Shown: one piece after another, positions 9,220 to 18,097 of the stretch
Numbering within the stretch: the stretch's first letter is position 1
Layout of the letters: the number at the start of each line of letters is the position of its first letter
Origin: CAZBSE01 sp964578625
GTDB lineage: Bacteria; Actinomycetota; Humimicrobiia; Humimicrobiales; Humimicrobiaceae
Length of the DNA stretch: 64,000 nt
Direction: 5' to 3'
Assembly (NCBI GenBank): GCA_964578625.1
Contig: CAZODQ010000003.1
Location: forward strand, 1-64,000
Notes under the pieces: model-generated
Told to the model about the DNA's origin: nothing
The model's database searches: none
What the model saw: only the letters and a program-made list of their open reading frames with translations
Translations under genes and position numbers: made by a program

Positions 9220-10083
9220 TTAATTATTTTTATCTATATCTAGATGATTTAACTTAATGGAGTAACCTCTCAATTTCAAATATTCATATATCTTATCAGA
9301 TATTACTACAGAACGATGCCTTCCTCCCGTACAGCCTATACCTATACTTAAATAACTCTTTCCCTCTTCTATATAATTCGGAATCAGAAAGTCCAACATC
9401 TTCTCAAACATCAGTATAAATCTTTTATTTTCTTCACGCTGTAAAACAAATTCAATAACTCTATTATTCCTGCCATCCAGATCTCTTAATTCTTCATTAT
9501 AAAAGGGATTTACTGAAAATCTGACGTCCATTACAATATCCATGTTTTCAGGTATTCCGTACTTATATCCAAATGAAGTAATCGATATCTGCAGAAGTTT
9601 ACTCGCCTCTATATCACTCTTCATACTTTCAGCAATTGCCATCCGGAGTTCCTTGGGGTTCAACACTGAAGTATCTATCACAATATCAGCCATCTTCCTC
9701 AGCCTTTCCATTTTTTCAATCTCTCTTTCAATCCCTTTAGACAGGTTACCGTTCTCAACCAATGGATGCTTTCTCCTGGTCTGTGAATACCTTTTAACTA
9801 TGACACCTTTGGAAGCCTCTAAAAATATTATTTTGTATTCTATCTTTCTCTCCTTAAGTTTATCGAGTGTTTTATATATCTCTTTAAAAAAATAACCGCT
9901 CCTTAAGTCAATAGCAACCGCTATTCTATTAATATTTCTATCCCCCATAGAAAAATAATCAATTAAATTTAATAATTGAAGTGCGGGCAAGTTATCTATA
10001 CAGTAATACCCGGCATCTTCAAAATTTCTGAGTGTTTCTGTCTTTCCTGCTCCGGATAAACCGGTTATTATAAATATTTTCAT
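9220..10083 (-). CDS. rapZ: RapZ/YvcJ-family nucleotide-binding protein
   Basis: A protein of about 287 aa with an N-terminal Walker A (GLSGAGKT) and the RapZ C-terminal segment IGCTGGRHRSVV. In E. coli RapZ is an RNase E adapter controlling GlmZ RNA; in Gram-positives the orthologue YvcJ binds nucleotides and affects competence. The start at 10083 gives the family N-terminus (MKIFIITGL). In-frame ATGs at 10116 and 10131 would add 11 or 16 residues. In Gram-positives and Actinobacteria yvcK and whiA usually follow, but here gap follows directly. Confidence 0.92.
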   Translation of the reverse strand: MKIFIITGLSGAGKTETLRNFEDAGYYCIDNLPALQLLNLIDYFSMGDRNINRIAVAIDLRSGYFFKEIYKTLDKLKERKIEYKIIFLEASKGVIVKRYSQTRRKHPLVENGNLSKGIEREIEKMERLRKMADIVIDTSVLNPKELRMAIAESMKSDIEASKLLQISITSFGYKYGIPENMDIVMDVRFSVNPFYNEELRDLDGRNNRVIEFVLQREENKRFILMFEKMLDFLIPNYIEEGKSYLSIGIGCTGGRHRSVVISDKIYEYLKLRGYSIKLNHLDIDKNN

Positions 10084-10167
10084 TTTATTTTTTACTTTTT
10101 CTTTCCTCGTAATCATATTTTCTCTCTTCATTAATATGATAAAATAATTTCGAATGTGTAATCCATC

Positions 10168-10560
10168 CTAATTCTTTTTACTTCTCTCTTCTCTAAAGAA
10201 AATAATTTTAGACACTATAATGCTGATAATACTGATAACCAGAGAACTTAATACATATGCCCAGAATCCCTCGACTTCCAATCCTTTTATTATCAAATCA
10301 ACAATCCACAGCATACCGGCATTTATAATAATATTAAAGAGTCCCAGAGTCAAAATATTAATAGGCAGCGATAACAGTCTGACGATAGGCCTAATGAGTA
10401 GATTAAATAAACCCAGAAGCAGGCCGGCCAGGAAAGCAATTCTAAATTTGTCCCATATATCATTTCCAGATATATAAATAAACGGTAAAAAATATGAAGC
10501 AACCGCTATGGAAAAAGTAAGAATTATCCAATCTAATAACCATTTCAACAAATAAACCAC
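10168..10560 (-). CDS. PF04020-family (phage holin 4-like / YvlD-like) membrane protein
   Basis: A 130-aa integral membrane protein with four predicted hydrophobic segments and the family signature AGLLLGLFNLLIRPIVRLLSLPINI followed by TLGLF (motif split here for length). PF04020 proteins are widespread, particularly in Actinobacteria, and uncharacterised; the holin label is historical and there is no phage context here. The GTG start abuts the uvrC stop codon (TAG/GTG), implying translational coupling. Function unknown. Confidence 0.8.
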   Translation of the reverse strand: MVYLLKWLLDWIILTFSIAVASYFLPFIYISGNDIWDKFRIAFLAGLLLGLFNLLIRPIVRLLSLPINILTLGLFNIIINAGMLWIVDLIIKGLEVEGFWAYVLSSLVISIISIIVSKIIFFREERSKKN

Positions 10561-12447
10561 CTACCCTCTGCTGTGGATACTCCTATAAATATTAACTGCA
10601 TCTTTATGACTTAAACCTTTTAAATTGACCAAATCTTTTACGGTCTTCATTTTTAGATCTTCAATTGAATCTATATTCCCTAAAATATATTTCTTCTTTT
10701 TCTCACCTATACCTTTTATGTCATCCAGTATGGATTTAGTCATATTTTTATCCCGTAGCTTCCTGTGAAAATTTACAGCAAACCTATGAGCTTCATCTCT
10801 TGTTTTTATAAGAACACGCATATAATCGTTACTAAGATCAAGATTGACCCCTTGAGGATATCTATTGCAGAATATTGTTTCCTCTTTTTTTGCAATACTG
10901 ATAATATCGATATCAGATATTTGCTTTCTACCCATCAAGCTGTTTACAGTGTTAAATTGCGATTTACCTCCATCTACTATTATTAAATCAGGCTTTAAAA
11001 AAAAGCTATTATTTACATTTGTTTTTTTATATCCCAGATATGTCAACCTTCTACCTATTACTTCTTCTATCATCCGGCAATCATCCTGTCCGGTTACTGT
11101 TTTGATTTTAAAATATCTGTAGTCACTGTTTATTAGTTTTCCGTCTACAGCAACAGACATGGAGCCCACTGGAAATGAATCTTTCAAATTAGAAATATCG
11201 AAACATTCTATTCTCCTCGGAATATTCATAAGCCCCAGAATTTTCTTCAATTTTATAAATTCCTTATAAAATTCACTATGTCCGGTATCTTTTTCAAACT
11301 TTTTCTTCTCCAGATAAAGCTTTGAATTTCTAACGACCATTTCCATTATCTTTTTCTTTTCACCTATCTTTGGCACTTTTATTTCAACTTTTTTACCTTT
11401 TTTTTCAATCAGCCACTTTGAAAATAAATCAGCATCAGCAATCTTTAAGGGGCAAAAAATCATAGCAGGAATATCATTTATATCTGCATAATATTTTTCA
11501 ATAAAGCCGGCTAAAATTTCTTTATCATCAAGATATCTGGTGTTATATATAGTAAAGTTATTTATTATTGACAATATTCCTTCCCTATACGTAAATAAAC
11601 TTATGACTGCGCTGTCTTCCCCTCTGGAATCGGATATAAAATCCCATTTCGCTTCACCCGGAAAAAATACTTTCTGGTTACTGTAAAGTTTACTTATATC
11701 ATCTATTTTATTCTTAAATTCTGCCGCTTTTTCGAAATCCTCTTTTTTTGAATATTCTTCCATTTTAATTTTTAATCGGTCAACAATAGTCCTATCTTTC
11801 CCCATTAAAAAAAACTTTACTAGTTCAATATTTTTCCTGTATTCTTCCTCAGATATATTGCCGATACATGGCGCTTTACATAGTTTTATATGATAATTGA
11901 GACACGGTTTTTTTGAACTTTTTCCCGGTTTGTTTTTTCTGCAGTCCCTTATCTGAAATATTCTCCTCAGGTACTTAAGAGTTTTTCTCACAGCTCCTGC
12001 ATCAGTGTATGGCCCGAAATACTCCGCACCTTTAATATTTCTATTCCGGGTCAGAAAAACTCTCGGAAATCTTTCTCCGGTTGTAATAGCTATAAAAGGG
12101 TAAGATTTGTCATCTTTTAAATCTATATTATACTTTGGTCTGTTTTTCTTTATTAAATTGCCTTCAAGTATTAACGCCTCTGTTTCATTATCCGTTACTA
12201 TGTAATCGATTGATTTAATTTTACCTATAAAATTTGAAGGTTTCATATAAAAAAAGTTGCCGCTTTTGTTCTGGAAATAACTCTTTACACGGTCATGTAT
12301 GTTTTTTGCCTTCCCGATATAGATGATTTCACCTTTAGAATTTTTAAAAAGATACACGCCAGATTTCTTTGGGAGTATGTTTAAAAGTTTCTTTACCTTA
12401 TCTATCTTAAAATTATTCTTATTTCTTTCATTTATTATTATATTCAT
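10561..12447 (-). CDS. uvrC: Excinuclease ABC subunit C
   Basis: A 628-aa nucleotide excision repair endonuclease that makes the 3' and 5' incisions after UvrB loads on damage. It has the N-terminal GIY-YIG domain (GVYLFKNSKGEIIYIGKAK near residue 30), a UVR/UvrB-binding segment (FEKAAEFKNKIDDI near 250), the RNase H-like nuclease domain (IECFDISNL, and IIVDGGKSQF) and C-terminal helix-hairpin-helix motifs (IKGIGEKKKK, LKGLSHKDA). Its ATG overlaps the uvrA stop as ATGA, so it is translationally coupled to uvrA. Confidence 0.97.
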   Translation of the reverse strand: MNIIINERNKNNFKIDKVKKLLNILPKKSGVYLFKNSKGEIIYIGKAKNIHDRVKSYFQNKSGNFFYMKPSNFIGKIKSIDYIVTDNETEALILEGNLIKKNRPKYNIDLKDDKSYPFIAITTGERFPRVFLTRNRNIKGAEYFGPYTDAGAVRKTLKYLRRIFQIRDCRKNKPGKSSKKPCLNYHIKLCKAPCIGNISEEEYRKNIELVKFFLMGKDRTIVDRLKIKMEEYSKKEDFEKAAEFKNKIDDISKLYSNQKVFFPGEAKWDFISDSRGEDSAVISLFTYREGILSIINNFTIYNTRYLDDKEILAGFIEKYYADINDIPAMIFCPLKIADADLFSKWLIEKKGKKVEIKVPKIGEKKKIMEMVVRNSKLYLEKKKFEKDTGHSEFYKEFIKLKKILGLMNIPRRIECFDISNLKDSFPVGSMSVAVDGKLINSDYRYFKIKTVTGQDDCRMIEEVIGRRLTYLGYKKTNVNNSFFLKPDLIIVDGGKSQFNTVNSLMGRKQISDIDIISIAKKEETIFCNRYPQGVNLDLSNDYMRVLIKTRDEAHRFAVNFHRKLRDKNMTKSILDDIKGIGEKKKKYILGNIDSIEDLKMKTVKDLVNLKGLSHKDAVNIYRSIHSRG

Positions 12448-15293
12448 ACATTTGTCCTGACTAAATCTCTGCTCATATAAATTTTTAAAAACTTTCCCGT
12501 ATAGGAATCCCTGTTTTCCGCCACCTGTTCAGGAGTACCAAAAGCAATTACCCTTCCGCCATTATTTCCTCCTTCAGGTCCCAGATCTATTATATAATCA
12601 GCTGTTTTAATCACTTCAAGATTGTGTTCGATCACCAGAACAGTATTACCTGCATCCACTAATCTTTTCAAAATAGCAAGTAATTTATTTATATCATCAA
12701 AATGCAGCCCTGTAGTAGGCTCATCCAGCAGATATAGTGTATTTCCTGTACTTTTTTTTGAAAGTTCCGTGGACAATTTAACCCTCTGCGCTTCTCCACC
12801 GGATAATGTCGTAGATGACTGCCCCAATTCAATATAACCAAGACCTACATCATTGATCACTTCTAATTTCCTTTTGATTCTGGGTATGTTCTCAAAAAAG
12901 TTCATAGCCTCCTCGACAGTCATATTTAACATATCATCAATGTTTTTACCTTTGTATCTTATTTCCAGTGTTTCACGGTTGAATCTCTTTCCCTTGCAAA
13001 CATCACAGGGAACATAAATATCAGGCAGAAAGTGCATTTCTATTTTAATGACCCCATCCCCACTGCAGGCTTCACACCTTCCACCCTTTACATTGAAACT
13101 AAACCTGCCTGGCTTATAACCTCTTACTTTGGAATCATGTGTTTTTGAAAATAATTCCCTGATATAAGTAAAAACTCCTGTATAAGTCGCCGGATTTGAA
13201 CGGGGAGTCCTGCCTATGGGAGATTGATCAATAACTATGACTTTATCAAGATTCTCATACCCGAGTATTCCATCATGACTGCCAGCTTTACGGCTGGTTC
13301 TCATAATCAGGTTTGAAAGAGAAGGATACAGTATCTCATTTACTAGAGTGCTTTTGCCTGATCCCGAAACTCCGGTTACTGCAATAAGTTTTCCCAGTTC
13401 AATATGCACATCGATATTTTTTAGGTTATGCTCCCTGGCCCCCTTGACTGTTATATATTTGCTGTTGCCTTCCCTTCTTTTTTGGGGAACAGATATAAAT
13501 TTCTCTCCTGTAAGATATTTTCCAGTTATAGAATTTTCACACCTGTTTATATCATCAAGTTTTCCGCTGCACACTATTTCACCGCCGTGAATACCTGCTC
13601 CCGGACCTATATCAACTATAAAATCCGAACTTCTTATTGTTTCTTCATCATGCTCTATTACTATTATTGTATTACCCAGATCCCTCAGGCGTTTAAGTGC
13701 ATTTATCAACTTTTTATTATCTCTCTGATGAAGGCCTATGCTGGGCTCGTCCAATATATAAAGAACCCCTACCAACCCTGAACCTATCTGGGTAGCCAGC
13801 CTTATCCTTTGTGATTCTCCCCCGGACAGAGTACTTGACTTTCTGTCCAGGGTCAGATAACCAAGCCCTACATCCTTTAAAAAATTAAGACGTTCAATAA
13901 TTTCTTTGATAAGTCTTTCGCCAATCATTTTTTCTCTTTCAGTCAGTTTGAGAGATCTTAACCATTCAATACCTTCTTCAATTGTTTTTTCACAAAAATC
14001 AGCTATAGAAATAGAGTTTATCTTTACTGCAAGACTCTCCTGCCTTAACCTCTTACCGTTACAGCTGCTGCACGGCGTACTGCTGATCATCCTCTCTATC
14101 TTGATCCTCTGTGTATCGGATTCCGTCTCTAAATACCTTCTGCTTAAATTATTTGCAAGACCTTCAAATCTTAAATAGTAACTTCTTAATCTGCCTTTAT
14201 GGTTTATATAGCTTACTTTTATGCGCCTTCCATCGGTCCCATACAGGATTATCCTCTTTACATGCTCATCAAGGCCTTTAAAGGGGACATCTAAATCAAA
14301 TCCATATTCTTCTGAAAGGCTCTTCATTAGCTGGGAATAATAGTTTGAATAATTCATATTAAAGAAAGGAATAGCACCATCCATTATGCTTAATTCAGGG
14401 TGTTCAACAATTAGATCAGGATCAACCTTTTTACTTATACCAAGACCACCGCATTCTTTACATGCACCATAAGGGCTATTAAATGAAAACATTCTGGGAG
14501 TTAGTTCTTCAAAATCTATACCGCAGTCCACACAGGAAAAATTCTCAGAGAAGCTCTTTAATTCTCCGGAATCCAATAACTGTATATAAACAATACCCTC
14601 ACTTTCCTTAAGTGATATCTCAATATCTTCAGTAAGTCTTTTCCTTATATCTTTTTTTATTTTCAATCTGTCGACTATGATTTCAATATCATGCTTTATA
14701 TTTTTATCTAATTTTAAGTCAAAATCCTCATCCAGTTCATAAACCTCTCCATCTACCCTGACCCTTGCGTAACCACTGTTCCTTATATTTTCAAATACTT
14801 TTGTATATTCACCTTTCCTTCCCCTGACAACGGGCGAAAGAACCTGGAATCTTGTCCCTTCAGGTAATTCAAGCACCCTGTCTACTATCTGATCCACAGT
14901 CTGCCTGGTTATAAGCTTTCCGCATTTATAACAATAAGGTATCCCTATCTGGGCATAAAGAACCCTCAGATAATCATATATTTCTGTAATAGTTCCTACA
15001 GTTGACCTTGGATTTTTGGAAACACCCTTCTGATTGATTGACACTGCCGGCGACAGCCCTTCTATCAGATCAACATCAGGTTTTTCCATCTGCCCCAGGA
15101 ACTGTCTGGCATAGGAAGAAAGTGATTCAACATATCTCCTCTGCCCTTCAGCATAAATAGTATCAAATGCCAGTGATGATTTTCCGGACCCGCTTACACC
15201 GGTAAAAACTATAAACTTATTTCTTGGAATTCTTAAATTTATATTTTTAAGATTATGCTCCCTGGCACCCTTTATTATTATTTCTTCTTTCAT
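12444..15293 (-). CDS. uvrA: Excinuclease ABC subunit A
   Basis: A 949-aa ABC-type ATPase that scans DNA for damage with UvrB. It contains two ATP-binding modules with Walker A GVSGSGKSS (N-terminal) and GVSGSGKST (C-terminal), ABC signatures TLSGGESQR and TLSGGEAQR, and zinc-binding Cys clusters (CVDCGIDF..., CEACSGDG ... CDVCKGKR). Both Walker B/D-loop segments (LYILDEPSIGLH and LYLLDEPTTGLH) are intact. It starts 5 bp after uvrB, so UvrB, UvrA and UvrC are made from one operon. Confidence 0.98.
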   Translation of the reverse strand: MKEEIIIKGAREHNLKNINLRIPRNKFIVFTGVSGSGKSSLAFDTIYAEGQRRYVESLSSYARQFLGQMEKPDVDLIEGLSPAVSINQKGVSKNPRSTVGTITEIYDYLRVLYAQIGIPYCYKCGKLITRQTVDQIVDRVLELPEGTRFQVLSPVVRGRKGEYTKVFENIRNSGYARVRVDGEVYELDEDFDLKLDKNIKHDIEIIVDRLKIKKDIRKRLTEDIEISLKESEGIVYIQLLDSGELKSFSENFSCVDCGIDFEELTPRMFSFNSPYGACKECGGLGISKKVDPDLIVEHPELSIMDGAIPFFNMNYSNYYSQLMKSLSEEYGFDLDVPFKGLDEHVKRIILYGTDGRRIKVSYINHKGRLRSYYLRFEGLANNLSRRYLETESDTQRIKIERMISSTPCSSCNGKRLRQESLAVKINSISIADFCEKTIEEGIEWLRSLKLTEREKMIGERLIKEIIERLNFLKDVGLGYLTLDRKSSTLSGGESQRIRLATQIGSGLVGVLYILDEPSIGLHQRDNKKLINALKRLRDLGNTIIVIEHDEETIRSSDFIVDIGPGAGIHGGEIVCSGKLDDINRCENSITGKYLTGEKFISVPQKRREGNSKYITVKGAREHNLKNIDVHIELGKLIAVTGVSGSGKSTLVNEILYPSLSNLIMRTSRKAGSHDGILGYENLDKVIVIDQSPIGRTPRSNPATYTGVFTYIRELFSKTHDSKVRGYKPGRFSFNVKGGRCEACSGDGVIKIEMHFLPDIYVPCDVCKGKRFNRETLEIRYKGKNIDDMLNMTVEEAMNFFENIPRIKRKLEVINDVGLGYIELGQSSTTLSGGEAQRVKLSTELSKKSTGNTLYLLDEPTTGLHFDDINKLLAILKRLVDAGNTVLVIEHNLEVIKTADYIIDLGPEGGNNGGRVIAFGTPEQVAENRDSYTGKFLKIYMSRDLVRTNV

Positions 15294-15298
15294 TACTA

Positions 15299-17329
15299 TT
15301 ATTTTCCGATTTTTATATTAGTTATTTTAGTTATTCTCTTTATCTCATCCCTTATGGCAGCCGCCTCTTCAAAATTTAGTTCTCTTGCCTCTAAATGCAT
15401 CTTTTCTTCCAGTCCGCTTATTATTTTAGCAACCTCTGAAGGATTCATATCCAGCAATTTTCCCTCACTGAATCTTTCCACCCTCTCACTCACTTTGAAA
15501 TCAGCTTTCACTTTCTTTTTGGTTTTTATGCCACTGCTATATAATATATCAGATATTGTTTTGTCAATAGTCTTCGGTATAATATCGTGTTTCTTATTAT
15601 ATTCAACTTGCAGGTCCCTTCTTCTATTAGTTTCAGATAATGCATTTCTTATAGCATTGGTTATGTTGTCAGCATACATTATAACTATTCCATTGACATT
15701 CCTTGCTGCCCTTCCAATAGTCTGTATCAATGATATTTCCGACCTTAGAAATCCTTCTTTATCTGCATCCAGTATGGCCACAAGTGATACCTCCGGCAGG
15801 TCCAGCCCTTCTCTCAGCAGATTTATTCCTACCAGTACATCGAATTCTCCGGTTCTAAGTCCCCTTAAGATTTCAACCCTTTCCAGTGTCTCTATATTCG
15901 AATGCAGATATCTGACCTTGATCTTTTGACCAGACAGATAATCCGTCAGGTCTTCTGCCATTTTCTTTGTAAGTGTGGTAACAAGAACTCTCTCGCCTCT
16001 GTTTGTGACTTTCCTTATCTCATGTATTAGATCGTCTATTTGCCCTCTGGTTCTCCTTACATAGACTTCCGGATCCACCAGACCGGTAGGCCTGATGATC
16101 TGCTCTACTATTTTACTGCTTACTTTCTTCTCGTAAGGTCCCGGTGTGGCAGAAGTAAATATCACCCTCTTTACCTTTTCCTCAAATTCCTCGAATCTTA
16201 AAGGCCTGTTGTCCAGAGCTGAGGGTAATCTAAAACCATAGTCTACAAGAGTTTGTTTCCTTGACCTGTCACCTTCAAACATTCCTCTTATTTGAGGAAC
16301 AGCTATATGAGATTCATCGATAATTACAAGAAAATCATCTGGAAAGAAATCAAGCAGGGTATTTGGCGGTTCTCCCGGCTTTTTTCCCAGTATATGCCTT
16401 GAATAATTCTCAATACCGCTGCAGAACCCCAGTTCTGCTATCATTTCAATATCATACCTGGTTCTGGTTTCGATCCTCTGCGCCTCAAGCAGTTTATTTT
16501 GGTCCTTAAAAAATCTTATTCTATTATTAAGTTCTTCTTCAATAGTCTTTAAAGCCATATCTACCCATTCTACAGTTGCCAGAAAATGTGTTGCGGGTGA
16601 TATGATATAAACTTGGCTTTCTTCATAAATCTCACCTGATACAGGATTGAACTCTACAATCTTTTCCACTTCATCACCAAGAAGCTGTACCCTGACTGCC
16701 TTATCCTGATAAGCCGGAAATATTTCTATGGTGTCTCCTTTAACTCTGAATTTTCCGTTGACAAAATCATAATCATTTCTTTCATACCTTATATTAATTA
16801 ACCTGTTTATTATTTCTTCCCTTGAGAACTCCTCATTTAACCTTAAAACAATCCTCTGCTTACCGTATTCGGAAGGTGAACCAAGACCGTATATGCAGGA
16901 AACACTTGCAACTACTATTACATCATCTCTCGTATAAAGAGAATTAGTAGTGGATAATCTTAATTTCTCTATTTCTTCATTTATAGAAGTATCTTTTTCA
17001 ATATATATATCTCTTCCCGGCAAATAAGCTTCCGGCTGGTAGTAGTCATAATAGCTAACAAAGTATTCAACTGCATTATTCGGAAAAAATTCCTTAAACT
17101 CATTACAAAGCTGGGCCGCAAGGGTCTTATTCGGAGCCAGGACAAGGGTCGGGAGCTGGATATTCTTTATTACATTCGCTATTGAATAAGTTTTACCAGA
17201 GCCGGTAACTCCTAACAAGCTCTGAAATTTAAGATTGTCTTTGATACCTTCAGTCAGCTGACTGATGGCTTTACCCTGGTCACCCTGAGGCGAGTAATTT
17301 GATACTATTTTAAATTTATGGTCAAGCAT
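15299..17329 (-). CDS. uvrB: Excinuclease ABC subunit B
   Basis: A 676-aa helicase-fold damage-verification protein. It has Walker A GVTGSGKTYS, the beta-hairpin region (YYDYYQPEAYLPGRDIY), DESH box (VIIDESHIAVPQ), helicase motif VI (QTIGRAARN) and the C-terminal UVR domain (HLEARELNFEEAAAIRDEI) that binds UvrC. Length is standard. It is 26 bp downstream of coaE and immediately upstream of uvrA. Confidence 0.98.
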   Translation of the reverse strand: MLDHKFKIVSNYSPQGDQGKAISQLTEGIKDNLKFQSLLGVTGSGKTYSIANVIKNIQLPTLVLAPNKTLAAQLCNEFKEFFPNNAVEYFVSYYDYYQPEAYLPGRDIYIEKDTSINEEIEKLRLSTTNSLYTRDDVIVVASVSCIYGLGSPSEYGKQRIVLRLNEEFSREEIINRLINIRYERNDYDFVNGKFRVKGDTIEIFPAYQDKAVRVQLLGDEVEKIVEFNPVSGEIYEESQVYIISPATHFLATVEWVDMALKTIEEELNNRIRFFKDQNKLLEAQRIETRTRYDIEMIAELGFCSGIENYSRHILGKKPGEPPNTLLDFFPDDFLVIIDESHIAVPQIRGMFEGDRSRKQTLVDYGFRLPSALDNRPLRFEEFEEKVKRVIFTSATPGPYEKKVSSKIVEQIIRPTGLVDPEVYVRRTRGQIDDLIHEIRKVTNRGERVLVTTLTKKMAEDLTDYLSGQKIKVRYLHSNIETLERVEILRGLRTGEFDVLVGINLLREGLDLPEVSLVAILDADKEGFLRSEISLIQTIGRAARNVNGIVIMYADNITNAIRNALSETNRRRDLQVEYNKKHDIIPKTIDKTISDILYSSGIKTKKKVKADFKVSERVERFSEGKLLDMNPSEVAKIISGLEEKMHLEARELNFEEAAAIRDEIKRITKITNIKIGK

Positions 17330-17355
17330 TCCTAGTGCGGTTTTATAATTTGTAT

Positions 17356-17928
17356 TTAAATATTTTCCAGTATTTCCTTTACCTTTTCAAGTAAGTTACT
17401 TTTAGAACCATTATTGTCAATTATGAAATTGACTTTTTTCCTATCTATTTTTATATGCTGTCCTTTTATTCTTAATTCCATATTATTATTCAGAAAATTT
17501 TTATTTTTAAAAAAGATTTTTCTATTCTCATAAGCAGTATCAACAAGGATAATATAATCACACAATAAGTCTAATTTACAATCAAACAGTACCGCTGCAT
17601 CTATTATTATATAATCTTTGCTATAATTCTTATCTATAATATTTCTTACCTCCCTTCGGATTAAGGGGAACATCAATCTGTTTAATTTTTTCAGTTCTTT
17701 TTTATCCGAAAAAACTTTTAATGCAATAGATTCGAAATCCAAATCCCCTGAACTGCCGAAAATTTCATTTCCTAACGATTCTCTTAGTTTATTTATAACA
17801 TCAGGTTCTTTTAAATAGATATTTTTTGCCAATTTATCTATATTTAATATTAAAGCATTTTTCTTTATATTTTTTATATATCTGCATACGGTACTTTTAC
17901 CTGATGCTATTCTGCCGGTAACTCCCAA
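17356..17928 (-). CDS. coaE: Dephospho-CoA kinase
   Basis: An approximately 190-aa kinase catalysing the last step of coenzyme A synthesis. The P-loop GVTGRIASGKST is at the N-terminus, followed by the DAAVLFDCKLD region typical of CoaE. The listed TTG start at 17928 would remove the first beta strand that normally precedes the P-loop. The in-frame upstream codons encode I-V-I-L, and the ribosome site (AAAGGAG at about 17949-17955) is 10 nt from an ATA at 17937. A rare ATA start is therefore plausible. It lies between rpsA and uvrB, an order shared with Actinobacteria. Confidence 0.9.
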   Translation of the reverse strand: MGVTGRIASGKSTVCRYIKNIKKNALILNIDKLAKNIYLKEPDVINKLRESLGNEIFGSSGDLDFESIALKVFSDKKELKKLNRLMFPLIRREVRNIIDKNYSKDYIIIDAAVLFDCKLDLLCDYIILVDTAYENRKIFFKNKNFLNNNMELRIKGQHIKIDRKKVNFIIDNNGSKSNLLEKVKEILENI

Positions 17929-18097
17929 TATTACTATTTTATACTCACTCCTTTCGTCTATTATTAATCCAATTGGTATTCAGTTCAAAAGAAGATTAAA
18001 TTACATATAAAAAGATAATAGCAATTTAATTGTTTTTTTAAAATATCACTGTGGAAATGTGCAGTTTTTAGAAATATGTTTAATTGACCTAATCAGA

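Noticed and set aside
10168..10560. Holin gene indicating a prophage
   Set aside because: The name comes from the family label only; neighbours are uvrC and rapZ and there are no phage genes.
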